Assembly (NCBI GenBank): GCA_003427395.1
Contig: BFEA01000228.1
Location: 988,555-1,052,554, forward strand
Reading direction: 5' to 3'
Length of the DNA: 64,000 nucleotides
DNA from: Chara braunii
Taxonomy: Eukaryota; Streptophyta; Charophyceae; Charales; Characeae
Positions 12,572 through 24,889 of the stretch are shown piece after piece. Position numbers and translations under genes: made by a program. The first letter of the stretch is position 1. Every line of letters begins with the position of its first letter. Under the pieces are notes generated by a model that had not been told where the DNA came from, made no database searches, and saw only the letters and a list, made by a program, of their open reading frames with translations.

Positions 12572-12972
12572 TTGATTGTATGTATATTTAGTTACATGGA
12601 ACTTATTCTTATATTATTCTACCTTAATCTTTATCATATATTATTCCATGTATGATAAAGATTAGAGTTGAATTAAATATCAGAAAAAGTACCTTTGAAA
12701 TTCAAATGTCCTAAGACATAGGGGAAACCAGGTCACGAAGTGCCAATAGCGTCAGCAACCTACAAAGTAAACCCTAAAAATATACGGTGAAACTGGTGAA
12801 CCATTTGAATCTGAATAAGGCAGAGGGCTCGTAGTACCTACCATACTAGAACCCACCTGCAGAGAGGAAGAAGCCTAAATCAATGGACTTGGACCACAAA
12901 ACCAAGCACGTTACATACTCGAGAGTTAAGGATAGTTTTTATGCATATCGGTTCAAATCCGGGTAACCAGGG

Positions 12973-13627
12973 TTGCCAAGCCGAACGTACGGAGGCCCCG
13001 AAGTTGATCCCCTAACATTCGGGCGTTCGGGTTTCCGTACGGGGCACGAACCTGAAGGGGTTCCCCCGCAAAAAAAAAAAAAAATTGACACCTAAATGTC
13101 ATTATATGTTTTTCAATGTTTTTTTTTCAGAGTTCTTTGTTGTAAGGTATCTCCCTTTTAATTCTGAGGTTATTTTTTTAAGCAAAAAAAAACAAAAAAA
13201 ATTAGCGAAGATGGTGGTGTCAAAACTTGCTTGCCCACTCATTACTTTGTTTTTTTTCTCTTTTCACTTTTTGTTTTTCCTTTATTTCGGGGCATGAAAA
13301 ACATTATTATTTTTTCAAACTTTATTTATAGATTCTCTATTATGTTAGATACATATACATAAATTTAATGGTATTTGTCAAAAAAAAAAAAAAAAATCGT
13401 CGAAAATGACGGTGTCAAAAACGTACTCGCCCACTTAATAATTTCATTCTCGTTTTATTTTATTTTATTTTTATTATTATTATATATATTTTAGTATTTG
13501 ATTTTTATTTCAAATTTGGTAAAGAGTTTAGATATAACGTTGAGGCAAAGGTTGTTCAGTTTAATCTGATGCATAACATTTTTTTTTCCAGATAATTAAG
13601 ATTTTTTTTTTTTATTATTATTATTAT

Positions 13628-13661
<34 letters not shown>

Positions 13662-13734
13662 CCGCGTTCAGCTCAACGCGTCGAGAGGGGGTGCTGAACG
13701 TTCAGGCGCTCGGCCCGTCCCGAACGCCGGCAAC
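12973..13734 (+). mobile_element. hAT-like element in duplication copy 2
   Basis: Same ends as the first copy (CAGGGTTGCCAAGCCGAACG; CCCGAACGCCGGCAACCTTG). It has two internal units (GTGTCAAAACTTGCTTGCCC near 13218, GTGTCAAAAACGTACTCGCC near 13412) and the core TTCAAATTTGGTAAAGAGTT. A long poly-T lies near 13630-13662. Confidence 0.85.
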
Positions 13735-13858
13735 CTTGATTATATGTATATTCAGCTACATGGAACTTATTCTTATATTATTCAACCTGAATCTTTATGA
13801 TATATTAATCCATGTATGATAAAGATAAGAGTTGAATTAAATATCAGAAAAAATACCT

Positions 13859-14512
13859 ATCTACTAGATAAATATAAAAATGTATTGCTTTCTTTATAAT
13901 ATATATTTTTTTTGAAGTAGAAAAAAAAAATCATCTTTCTTTATTGTTAAAATTAAAAAACATAGAAGCTATAACATTGTATTTGTACCAAACACCTCTT
14001 GAAATGCAATACAATTCTAGGAGTATAAAATTTATAACCTACGAAGATTATAATATATGTAAAAATATTAAAGGAAAAAAAATAAGCATATATTATTCTA
14101 TTACCGATTCACACTGCTTAGATTGACTGAACGGAGAAACCCTTAAACTTTCGGCGATCGTGTTTTTCACTGGATTTTTTGTTACTCTTGTCAACATTTT
14201 CACTTTTGATATATTCGAGTTTATCTATAAATAGTTTGTTTGATCAAGAAAACCTTATCCTTGTAAGATATTCCAATTGGAAAAAAAAAAAAAAAAAAAA
14301 AAAACGAATTTTAAGAAGCATTTTTTAAAGCCACGTAGGTGAAGAATTAAGTTTAATATGTTGAAATCGTTAATGAATTAGATTAGATAAAAAATCATAA
14401 GTTAAAAATTTAACTTATAAAATATAATATGTGTATATTGTATTTAATAGAGGGGTTTAATAAGAATTGTTAAAAAAAAAATTGGTTTTAAACACTTTTG
14501 AAAATACTAAAA
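13859..14512. other. No gene recognised
   Basis: AT-rich spacer with a poly-A run at about 14281-14304. The 60-aa open frame at 13944 has no recognisable content. Confidence 0.5.
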
Positions 14513-14772
14513 ATCTAGGCTACCAGTCGGGCCGCTCGGGTCGCCGTATTTTTCCGAGCGGCCCGGCCGTGCAAGGACCATAAAAGGTTAAAAAAAAAAA
14601 AAAAAAAATTATAGAAAAAGATTAACTGAACAACTTTTACCTCAGGGTCATATCGAAATTATTTACCAAATGTAAAATAAAAATTAAAATTAAAATATTA
14701 TATATATTTTTTAATTTTTTATAATTTTTTTGTCCGGTCGAGCAAATGAACCCAGGCCACTCTGGTAGCGTA
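14513..14772. mobile_element. Short hAT-like element
   Basis: Inverted ends TAGGCTACCAG and CTGGTAGCGTA enclose GC-rich blocks (CGGGCCGCTCGGGTCGCC; GAGCGGCCCGGCCGTGC) and the family core AACTTTTACCTCAGGGTCAT. Flanks ACTAAAAA and ACTAAACA may be an 8-bp duplication with one mismatch. Confidence 0.7.
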
Positions 14773-17771
14773 ACTAAACACAGGTTATCGTAAACGAGTA
14801 AAAAATTTCAAAGTGGAATGTTCAATAGATATTTTAATTTATTACTCAAAATAATAAAAAAATAAAAAAAATCACAATTGACTAAAGTAAAAAAACATGA
14901 AAATAATAGAGAAGATAAACATTGTACTGATTACGAACTATTGAACAAGTGTAAGTTTCGCTAGACGCTTTGCGTCTAAAACTCACAAAGGCAATTTGTT
15001 TTGGTTCTTTTGTCAAGATGACCATCAATATTCTCGCTAAAAAAAAGAGACATTGGTCTATCATAATAATAACAACAACTTCATCAAAGTTACAGTAATC
15101 AATCCGACTCTGTAGAAAACTCGCATGATATGGCTCTCGTAACCTTAAAATGACAACAGTTTGTAACCTAACGTTACAGTATTGGTAAGCTGATGCAAAC
15201 CATATTCTAATTACCATTCACTGTCTTCAACCCATCAAAGCACTCTGGGATACACATAAACCATCATCTCGGACCCATTATGCAACAGACAACTCTAAAA
15301 GACAACAATAGTTTTTCTCATTATAGCAATTATTGACCTATTGTTTATGCCCAACATGATAGTCCAGTCACGAACCAACAGGGGAATCCTTGTCTCAATA
15401 TCGTTAAGCAGCTCACCCTTCTTAGCATTATCACATCACCTTGGTATATCGAACATGTTGATTGGACAAAAAACTCGTCTCCCCCACCAGATATATACCA
15501 CACCAATACCTTTTATCTCTCATTTATGTGCGAAACAACTTTTCGTATATGCTTTGTTTCCAACACCATATTCACACTCACAACAAGTAAGCAAGGACTG
15601 ACATTAAAAGGTCGCTGACCTTGATCTTTACTCTTTGGATTATGCATCAAAGGAAAAATCCTACAAACATTATAATTGGAAATGATTAGCGTTGATTGAT
15701 ATCATAGTATATAGTATTAATTGACTTTGTTTTTTTTTCAGACTCTTCACTTACAGTCTCAGAGGATCCTGCATAGATATATGTTGTTTTTTTGCGGATT
15801 ATCCAGTCTATCACAGACCCTCGTTTCCCTCTCCCTGCCCTATTACGTGGGAGGTGTTGTTCGACTGTATGTGCAGGGACTGCGGACTACGACAACGTAA
15901 TTCCGAGCACGAGGACCAATAAACAACAACAACGTTGTCATGCGCATCAGTCTCACATAGAAACCCGCCTGATCTCATTAGTCGGGATTTAGCAAGACTT
16001 TTTCGCAAAAAACATTTCGTTGCTCTGGCCGAGTGCGCCCGTCGTGCCTCTCGCGAATCTGTAGAACATGATAAAGGTTACGCCAGGAACAACTTACCTT
16101 TGCCCAAGGGGTTGTCATTACCCTTGGAGAGGAGTAACTCCTCCGAGCCGCCGAATCACGTGCGAAAGTTGCTCGAGTGCAATTGTAGAGGTGACCCAGT
16201 TGAGGGCATTTCTTTTTTGTTGTAGCATAGGGGGTACGTGCGACTGAACGTCTTAATCGAACACGTACGCGAACTGACGTTCTTGGGCTGATCTCCCAAG
16301 CGCGGCTCTGCGCCAGTTGACTAGGACGGTTCATTTAACCACACGATACACTTTATAAAAATAAAACCAAACTTCATACGTAAATCGCATCGAGTCTCTC
16401 TTTCATATCCGACCATAATATTTTGATAATATAAAATAGACAGATGTCCTACGCGAGACTCTACATAAATATCGTGAACACGTACGCCTTGTCATATCGT
16501 GAACAATGTCTTGCCTATGACCATGCGGTCCTCACTAATTTTGAGAATAGTCTTCGACACTCAGGTATCGGTCGACTTGCACTTTGAGAGGTTAATCTTT
16601 TGATGTTGGACAATCGTGAGTGCGATTGCAAGACCTATCCTCTTCTGCACCCTGTGCACGTGAGCAGTAGACGGGCTTCGACCCTTTGTGGTGGCAGAAC
16701 ACCCACGACCTTATTGAAGAGGCTCCATCTTCGGAGGCCTTCGAACTGGTGAAGGGGTTTGACTTTGACAACCGCCACGGACCTCAACATCCAACTATAA
16801 AAATAAAAATAAAACAAAAATATAAGGGGATTTTTTTTTCCTCTCAATACAAATATGTTTAATCCTTACTTGAGGTCAAAGTCGACCACTAGGTTACGCA
16901 AAATATAATTATAACGAGGTCTTATGATATGAGGCGATAACTCTCACAATCACAGTGTGACTTCCTTCCAAATATATAGGAATGATAGCAAGCAAGTTAA
17001 ATTCTGACTTCAAATCATAAAACATACTTGTAATCACACACAGATTCAACATTGACATACTACCCACTACATAGGGTCAACTTCAACCACTCTCTGCACT
17101 TATTCCCCTAACCTTATTCCCACAAGCCCCAACTTTTGTCAAACCTTCCAACAGAAACACCAGTCCTTTTTAAACGGTTATTTAATAAAAGTCTGAATAA
17201 ATCTAAAGAAACAGTTCAACCCATAGGGGCTACGGCATTAGGTTGATTCGTGAGAATAAGTTTGAAGTTGGGTTGTAAACCGCGACCTGTTATCAAAAGA
17301 GAATAGAAGACGATCCTCGTAGAATCGGGATGAAACTAATCAGATTTTGAATCAAAATTACTAAGAGGACTTGTAACACAACACAAACCAATTCTCAAAG
17401 CTAAACTTTAAGCTTATGAGGAACAAACCCCCATATTACATTTCACCCACCCTCTCTCAAGACTAAATTTAAACTTAACTCTGTATGATATAAGAAATCA
17501 GGGAAAATTTTAGCATCATCTCTCCAGTACAGGGTGGACCGTCAAAATTTTTCCTTCTAAAATTATTTTAACTCCTCAAAACTAAAAAAAAATCGGCAAC
17601 ACTCTCTCAAGAGAAAGTGTGTTTTCTGATTTTATGCTCCTCTAGATATGAGATAAAAAAATGACTTTTGAATTTATAGAGTCAAGTTTTGTCTAACTCT
17701 TTGATTTAGTAAGAAATTAGGCAGCACCCCCTTTAGAAAAATAGGCTCTCAAAATTTATACTACGATATAC
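14773..17771. other. 3-kb stretch without a recognised gene
   Basis: Composition is more even than in the flanking DNA. An open frame in the + direction at about 15346-15618 (contains LTLLSIITSPWYIEHVDW) could be an old coding fragment, but I do not recognise it. No RNA gene or repeat array was found. Confidence 0.45.
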
Positions 17772-18418
17772 AGGGTCAGTAGCCCGTACGTACCTATGGG
17801 CGTTCGGAGTCTCGTTCGAGGTCCGACCCCGAAGGCGTTCACCCTAACCAAAAATTATTTCGGGGCCTAAAGATAAATAGTTTTTTCTGAAGTTTGTTTT
17901 GTGAGTTCTCTATAATGTGGGGTAGATGCCCATAAATTTTAAAATAATTTTGCCAATAAAAAATTGAATAAAAAATCACAAAAGATAGCGGTGTCGAAAT
18001 ATGCTCGCCCACTCACTATTTTTTATTTTTTTGTTTTCACTTTATTTCGAGGCATAAAAATATTTATTATTTTTTGCAACTTTTTAAATGAGCTTTTTAT
18101 TACATGAAGTACACATGTGTAAATTTTCAGGGCATTTAGCTATATTAAAACAAAGTAAAAAATCGCCAAAGATGGCGGTGTCGAAGACGTGGTCTCGCAA
18201 TTACTAATTTTAATTCTCGTTTGATTTTTTTTACTCGGTATTTATTTATTTATTTTTTTACTGTAGGTAAGAAATTGAATGTAATGCTTAGAGATTTTTT
18301 TTTTTTTTCATAACATATTTGTTTTCATATTTTTTTGAATTTTTTTGTTTTTCAAATTCGGCCCGATTGGTCGAATACATCTCGTAGGTTCAAGCGTTCG
18401 GCCTGTCCCACACGCCAT
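17772..18418 (+). mobile_element. Degraded hAT-like element
   Basis: Starts CAGGGTCAGTAGCCCGTACG and ends CCCACACGCCATTTACCCTTAG. Two internal units (GCGGTGTCGAAATATGCTCG near 17989; GGCGGTGTCGAAGACGTGG near 18175) show the paired-unit architecture. Closest in layout to the 12.97-13.73 kb copy. Confidence 0.72.
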
Positions 18419-18748
18419 TTACCCTTAGGATAGGTAATTCAAAGACAAAACTTGAACTTTGGTTTGTATAAATTTGGGTAGCCCTTTAGCAAAAGTATGT
18501 TTCAAAAAATTTATGCAAAGTAAAATATAAAAAATAAACTTCAGCTCTGAATTGCAGAATTGAACTAACTCATATTACACTAACACATGGCGAGCATCTA
18601 AAACTACTACCTATCAGAAAACAACTCAAGCTAGACTCATGATAGACACATACAACCAAGGTAAGTCTCTTACTGAAAATCCCAAGTCGTTTTCACATTT
18701 GATAGTTCATTGATCTTCCGGACGATTAACCTTTTGCTCATCTTACAT
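18419..18748. other. No gene recognised
   Basis: Spacer between the hAT-like relic and the following array. Confidence 0.5.
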
Positions 18749-18749
18749 A

Positions 18750-19880
18750 TGATATGACACTAGACCATTTTGCTTAGAAACAATGTCTAACATGCCTTAG
18801 GTTATAGAGGAACATGTTGCACAAATACTTCTTTTTTCTTTGAACTACCATTTCGCCAAAATAAACATTTTTTATTTTTTTAACGAAATTGAAACTAAGT
18901 TTTTTCAACTGTTTTGGCCGAAAACTCGTCTAAATTTTGTTGCTCCTAAGAGTCCGGCGCTTTTAAAACGTTGGACCCCCTGGATGTATCAGAACTAAGC
19001 TTGAGACCAGATACATATAGAAGAGACCGCCTAGATGTATCTGGTCTCAAGCCTGGTCAAGGTACGTACAGGGGGTCCAGCGTTTTAAAAATGCCGACCC
19101 CTCAAGAGCAGCAAATTTAGACTGAGTTTTCGACCGAAAAAGTTGAAAAAAACTCAGTTTTAATTTCGTTCAAAAAATAAAAAATATCCATTTTTACGAA
19201 ATGACAATTTTTTGTTATATGACTAAACCATTCTGCTTCGAACAATGCCCAATCACCCTTAACTATTTAAATATTCAAATAATTTTTGACACGTAATCTG
19301 ATATGGGCAGGGGAGTGAACCATGATTCTGCTTAGAAATAATGTTAAGCTTGTTCGGTTTACTTTCAAATATATTATAGACTTTACTTCTTTTCCTCGTG
19401 ATATGACTTAAAGTACCATTCTGCTTAGAAACAAGGTTCAATTGCCTTTTCACATTCAAGTATTAATAGATACTTCCGATGTATAGTTGTTTTTACTTAG
19501 TGTGTGACTCCAAATTAAACCATTATGCTTAGAAACATTTGCTTCTGTCAAAATCCTCCACATAATAAAACAAAAGAATGAATCATGCTGCTTAGAAACA
19601 ATGTTCAACCTATCTCAAGTCAGACAAAAGCATGAAGTTTAATCATTCTGCTTAGAAACAATACTCAACTTTAGTTAGAAACCCCGAAACAGACACGTAG
19701 ACCAGACCATTATGCTTAGAAACAACGCTTGACCTCACAAATAAGACAGACAAACTCTCAAAAATAAACATAGCAACAAGATCATTCTACTTAGAAACAA
19801 TGTTTGGTCCTTCAAAAAATAAGCAAGAAATATAGCACTGAGTCATTTTTCCAATAAGCAATATCCGACTACCTCTCCAA
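18750..19880. repeat. Array with conserved CATTCTGCTTAGAAACAATG core
   Basis: The core recurs at about 18762, 19228, 19324, 19413, 19517, 19582, 19642, 19707, 19782 and, weakly, 19845. Spacing is 60-105 bp and the sequence between cores is diverged. The first and second cores are separated by the fold-back element at 18849-19203. Confidence 0.88.
18849..19203. mobile_element. 355-bp fold-back element
   Basis: Two inverted arms of about 170 bp. The left has ATTTCGCCAAAATAAACATT, then AACGAAATTGAAACTAAG, CGAAAACTCGTCTAAATTT and TTTTAAAACGTTGGACCCCC; the right carries each in inverted order, down to CCATTTTTACGAAATG. The centre holds a second palindrome around GAGACCAGATACAT. No ORF. Target duplication not resolved. 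Confidence 0.9.
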
Positions 19881-20930
19881 AGCCACAATGCCTTACCTCA
19901 TACCAAACTTTAATTACACAACCTAAAATGACTGCGTTCGAATAGAGCACATTCTCTGTGCTTTATTCGAAACACAAGCAAAACCACAGTAATACACAAC
20001 AACAAGTCCCCGTGCAATGCACAACGCTAGCAGCAAGGTCACGACAAGCGTAGAACAGGTGTGATGTGAACACACAACAATTATATTATAAGTGCACAGC
20101 AAACGCATAGTAACCTCAACAATGCAGAGCAAGCGTGGTGGTCGTGCATAGCAAAACACAAGCTATCCCAACCCCAACAATCTATCATGATAATAGCTTG
20201 AATTAATCACTTGATCTCCTAGCAAAAGGCGATAACGCCAACTGAAAATAAGGAAGATGCATTTGTTTGGATAACTGTCGCTACAACACCTGAAGTCCCT
20301 TGACAACCATGTCCTCAAGGCTCAACAACCTCGACAAAAAACTGAGCGGCAAACACAATTTAGCAATTTGTGGTGAAATGCTTTGCAAATAGCAGCAATA
20401 ATGTTTACTTCAACCCTCCGGCAGGTCCAACCCGTAAAATTGGGTTCCTTATAACCACTCACATTTAACCTCATAGTCTGCAGACCGCAACTCCAAGTAC
20501 TTTAGGTTAGGCCTACAAAACACAGATCACATATGGGTGTGGCAGCAACAGTTCTTCTTATCCAGCTGGAACACCTAATCAACACTCAATCTCAGCGACA
20601 ACCGTATGAAGCCACACCTCTAACTTCAAAGTTGTGAAACAATTCTTAGTTTGTTAAACATTGATATCTTTAGACTCGGCGAGGTCGAAAGGCATCAACA
20701 GGCCATCGTATCCTTCTTAACTTGGAACTATTTGATTGTGGTCGCCACTGGATTCGAACTCACATCAACAATTCAATAGGTTCATGTGTGTATCAACTAA
20801 TCAGTCTGCGAATGTGCAAAATGAGAAGGAATCTTCCGCACTAAATTACAAAGATACACCTCAACGGATAAATATATTAAAAAGAAATCCCGGTGTGAGT
20901 ATGGACTAAAGAGTTGTCATATGCAAATGT
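19881..20930. other. No gene recognised; one tRNA-like B box
   Basis: On the minus strand GAGTTCGAATCC (20750-20761) is a good B box, with a weak A-box-like TGATTAGTTGATA about 45 bp upstream. This is at best a SINE relic. The rest shows no supportable feature. Confidence 0.4.
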
Positions 20931-20966
20931 CGTCGCAGGTGTGCATACACACACGAGCGTTCGTTA

Positions 20967-20983
20967 GAGAGAGAGAGAGAGAA

Positions 20984-21029
<46 letters not shown>
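20967..21029. repeat. (GA)n microsatellite
   Basis: About 63 bp of GA with a few GAAA interruptions. Confidence 0.95.
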
Positions 21030-21031
<2 letters not shown>

Positions 21032-22525
21032 TTCTTTCATCGATAGAAAGAGCAAGATCAGAGTGAATCTTACACTATAATCTGGGAGGATGCAGTCAGT
21101 CTTGTTCGCCCGCTGCCCGCCAGCCTCTCCCACCGTGGCATATACTTCGTGCTCTTCGAAACTGGCCGTAACCTGGGCCAGATACTTGTGAACTCAAGCA
21201 GTCTAGGTAGTGACAAGCTACTCGATAGTAACAACCGTCCCAGTGGAGATGGTCACGATAGCTTGGTGCAAACGACCAAAACACGCAGAATAACGATAAG
21301 AATCACGATCACAAGAAGAGAGAGACCACGACACGAACGCAAACCACTGCAAAAGCGAGGGGGGGGGCAACCTAATGAAAAACAATCGGCACTTTGGCCC
21401 CGGTGACGACGATTGTGATGACGAGCAGAGACGTGCAGATACGAGCTCCGCCCCACTATTCTCGAAATGTGTAAAATTTGAACGAAGTTAATGCTCGAGC
21501 CTGATCAAATTCATTCAAAGTCCTGATTGCAGGAGGTCGCTCCATGTAGGTAAGTCTTTGTCTCCCTCATTTTCGTTTCGTCTTTTGTAGACTCCCACGT
21601 AATAGTGCGTCCAATTTCCAAAGGATTCGACTCCCTACACAGCCTGATACAGTCAAAAAAGATTATTCACTTACATTTTTTTCCTCATTTTTTGTTCGAT
21701 CTCTCCAACGTTCCACTCTTGTCCTTATTTGAAGTTGCACCCGACCACTCTCTCACTCCTTGAAAGTGGTTGTCTTAGTGGCGCGCACGCCCCTAACCTC
21801 CATGCCAACAACCCATCAACCTAGCGCGAAAACTAACCCCGCTATCATGTTCGCCCCTCTTCGAAACTCCTATCTCGCGTCTTCTTGCAATCAAATTCGT
21901 TAGGAGGATGACCAAGGTCTACCTCATATCTCGTTTCTTCATGCGCCCTCTCACCATATTCGGTTCTTTTGTGCTCCTTATTTCCACTCTAACTTCTAAA
22001 ACACTGCTCCCATACCCAACTAATGCAACCATCTCGCTCTCTCGGGGTTCGGTTTCGACTTTTCTCTTGGCCAAAATGATAAAGGATCGACCTTACCAGC
22101 TCATCTCTTCTCGTCTCTCCCCGTTGCTCTTCGTTTTTTGCTCCTTGTTAACGTCATCCCGCTCAATAAAAAAACTTCTGTTAATTTTCGGTTTTGGCCA
22201 ACGTTAACGTCTAACAGTGACGTTTATAGAAACGTTGTGACAAAAACAAATGTTTTTAACTTGCACTATTATTTATCCAACGTTGCTTTCACTGTGCGAA
22301 CATCACTATTAAGATATCGATAATGTTAGAGTAACGAAGTTGAACGTTGCTAAAACGTTGATAATATATATGAGTGTGCCAACAATTTTATGATGTTGTA
22401 TGTGAAAATGATATGACGTTCCTCACTTCAACATACGAGCATTAATTGCAAGATTGTGCATGTCATTCAATGACGTATCTCGACATGTGTGTGAGTGAAA
22501 AATATATACTACTAATAACATATCG
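21030..22525. other. No gene recognised
   Basis: Pyrimidine-rich and mixed DNA. Open frames around 21149-21456 and 21908-22207 lack domains and show no splice or codon support. Confidence 0.45.
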
Positions 22526-22600
22526 AAGAGGTGGTCGCGCTCTCAGCTTGTTTAAGTACATTATACTATGTAGTGTGACCACCTGTTCGACCGATTGTCC
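22526..22600. repeat. Small hairpin element, copy 1
   Basis: CGAAGAGGTGGTCGCGCTCT and GTGTGACCACCTGTTCGACC are inverted arms around an AT-rich loop. Confidence 0.7.
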
Positions 22601-22978
22601 TTAATCGCATCAGCGAGAGAGTAAAAACATGGATGACATTGAGCGAGAAACTTAGCACTAAGTTTTGATTCTCAATAATGTTTTTTTTGCTCATATCTTC
22701 GCTTGAGGTTGAACTTTCATCCAATATTGTTAGTAGATTGATGAGTGTTGCCCGAGTCACTTATAAGGTTGGTAGAACAAACTAAAATTCACATGGAATG
22801 TTTGTTTGTAATTGCTACAAGGGTATCCACACAACAAAGAGGGAAGTCGAAAAATGGGTATGGGATAGGTGAAACCCACATAACAGTTCATCACACACTC
22901 CATGGGGAGTCCAGACACATCATGAATATTTGCCAGGGGATTGTGGCTGCCTGTTTAGCAGGTGGTCCGTACTCTTAT

Positions 22979-22980
<2 letters not shown>

Positions 22981-23054
<74 letters not shown>

Positions 23055-23128
23055 ATTATAGACAGTCATGCTCTCGAGCTACTTAAGTCGTGTTTGCCAA
23101 GAGATCATGACCACCTTCTCGATGGGTG

Positions 23129-23203
<75 letters not shown>
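22981..23203. repeat. (TA)n then (GA)n microsatellites around a hairpin arm
   Basis: (TA)n at about 22981-23010 runs straight into (GA)n to 23053. A second GA tract spans about 23130-23202. Between them, ATCATGACCACCTTCTCGAT is one arm of the hairpin family at 22526 and 23568. Confidence 0.9.
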
Positions 23204-23210
<7 letters not shown>

Positions 23211-23224
23211 GAAAGTGAAATCGT

Positions 23225-23305
23225 TCGAAAATGTGGTTGCACTCTCACACTAGTGGACCGTGTTTGGCAATCGAGCATGACCACCTCTTCGACAACTCGT
23301 CTGTA
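23225..23305. repeat. Small hairpin element, copy 2
   Basis: GTGGTTGCACTCTCACACTA and GCATGACCACCTCTTCGACA match copy 3 arm for arm, and the flank CTGTAATCTCATGAAAGATA is also shared. Confidence 0.72.
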
Positions 23306-23567
23306 ATCTCATGAAAGATAGATAGATACATACATGCATAGACAAATACATAGATATATACATAAACAAATATATATATATATATATATATCGTCAAATA
23401 GAACTGCCCGGTAAACCGTAAGCAGAGAGGGAGAAGAGGACAACAAACGAGGGGCTGTGATATATATATTATATTTATATTTATATATCTATATCTATAT
23501 ATCTATATATTATATTTATATTTATAATTATAATTATATTTACAAAGAGAGAAAAAAAATTAAAACT

Positions 23568-23645
23568 TGTCGAAGAGGTGGTTGCACTCTCGCACTGGAG
23601 AACAGTGTTTGGTAATAGAGTGTGGCCACCTCTTCGACAGTTTGT
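23568..23645. repeat. Small hairpin element, copy 3, best arms
   Basis: TGTCGAAGAGGTGG (left) pairs perfectly with CCACCTCTTCGACA (right). The loop contains ACAGTGTTTGG. GATA/TATA-type microsatellites lie on both sides. Confidence 0.82.
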
Positions 23646-24293
23646 CTGTAATCTCATAAAAAATAGATAGATAGATATATAGAGAGAGAGAGGATGGGGG
23701 TTCAATGGGCACAACCCTGAGTAATGATGTGTTGGCCTGTAGTCGAGAGTTTTTTCCACTTTTTTTTTTTTTTTTTTTTTTTAAGGAAATATACGCAAGG
23801 GTCTTGTCACCAGTTGATGTAGCTCTTGGTGGTGCACCCAAGAACCATTTAAACCACAACCGTGGGCCCTTGACGGGAAGTTGTGCATGAATTGGGTTTG
23901 GTTCTACCGGACCACAAAATCAGGGGTGCTAACCAAAAGAAAAAAAATATCGCGCTGGCGGTTTGAGAAAGCTTGGTCCGCATGGGCTTTTGGAGATCCA
24001 AAAGAAAGTGACATGAAAGTGCTTGTGGTTTAGATACAGACCTCAATTTAAATTCAAATGGGCTTAGGGTCTCACCACACCACTATGGAAACGAAAAAAG
24101 GAGAAGTGCATGTTCCTGCAGGGAGTGGTCAAATGTATCAGTTACCATGAATAGTAAGGGATGCAACTTGCCATTTTATGGGGAAGATGTACACATATTT
24201 TTTTCACTTCGAGCGTTGTATGGCGATACCCTTACATGACTAAAATAACTCTGCAGTTAAATGGGGCCGGTCCATAAAAGAAAACAAGATTCA
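23646..24293. other. No gene recognised
   Basis: Contains a poly-T at about 23761-23782 and a stretch of ordinary composition without a supportable feature. Confidence 0.45.
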
Positions 24294-24365
24294 GTGGCCT
24301 AGCTCAGTTGGTAGCGCACGCAAGTGGCATTCATGAGGTTTTGGGTTCATCCATAGGGTCTGATC
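24294..24365 (+). repeat. tRNA-derived SINE-like head
   Basis: A box TGGCCTAGCTCAGTTGG and B box GGTTCATCC (24344-24352) at tRNA spacing, sharing AGTTGGT, CAAGTGGCAT and TGGGTTCA with the head at 25172-25244 on the other strand. Acceptor pairing is lost. A 46-A tract lies downstream at about 24629-24672. Confidence 0.7.
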
Positions 24366-24628
24366 CCACACGACTTACGGAACAAGAATCCGTAAAAGTA
24401 ACGAAAACGTTGGGCCTGCTCCGCACAACCCGTGAAAGAAAACAGGAACCCCACACTACCGCCCCGGGTGGAGGTTTGGCATGGGTAGCGGCACGTTTTA
24501 TTGGGCGGGTGGTCGTGAGGGACCGAAAATTGTCCGCTCCAACGGATACTTGTTTCGGTTGTGTGTTGCCCCCCGTTGTTCATGTTTTTTTTTTTCGGGG
24601 TACGGTGTGCCACACAAAACACGCCAAC

Positions 24629-24674
<46 letters not shown>

Positions 24675-24889
24675 TCGTTGTTTTTCGCTGTAGAGTACGA
24701 CCCCGATTCTCTTCCATTTTCCCTCTATCTTTTTCGGCGTCGATCATTCCCTGCCCGGCTTGACTTCAAACTTTTCTACTTGCCTCCTAAGTCGTCATCG
24801 ACGCCCTAGTATGCGGAATCATGTGGGATCTGGCAAAACACGATTTTTTACTTAGAATAAGTAATGTGGGATGAGACTCTTAGTGATCT

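Larger units (their letters stand above)
11653..13858. repeat. 1.05-kb tandem duplication, two copies
   Basis: AAGACATAGGGGAAACCAGG starts at 11661 and again at 12713, giving a period of 1052 bp. Both copies continue through CTGCAGAGAGGAAGAAGCC, a B-box-like GGTTCAAATCCGGGT, a full hAT-like element, and the tail ending near AAATATCAGAAAAA. The second copy is longer because its element has extra poly-T and a second internal unit. Confidence 0.92.

Noticed and set aside
18750-19880. Core-plus-spacer array considered as CRISPR
   Set aside because: Spacing is irregular, cores vary, and the genome is eukaryotic with spliceosomal introns.
23068-23306. RERERE-type open frames
   Set aside because: Translation of a (GA)n microsatellite.
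24308-24809. Open frames with long Lys runs
   Set aside because: Translation of a poly-A tract next to a SINE-like head. No gene evidence.
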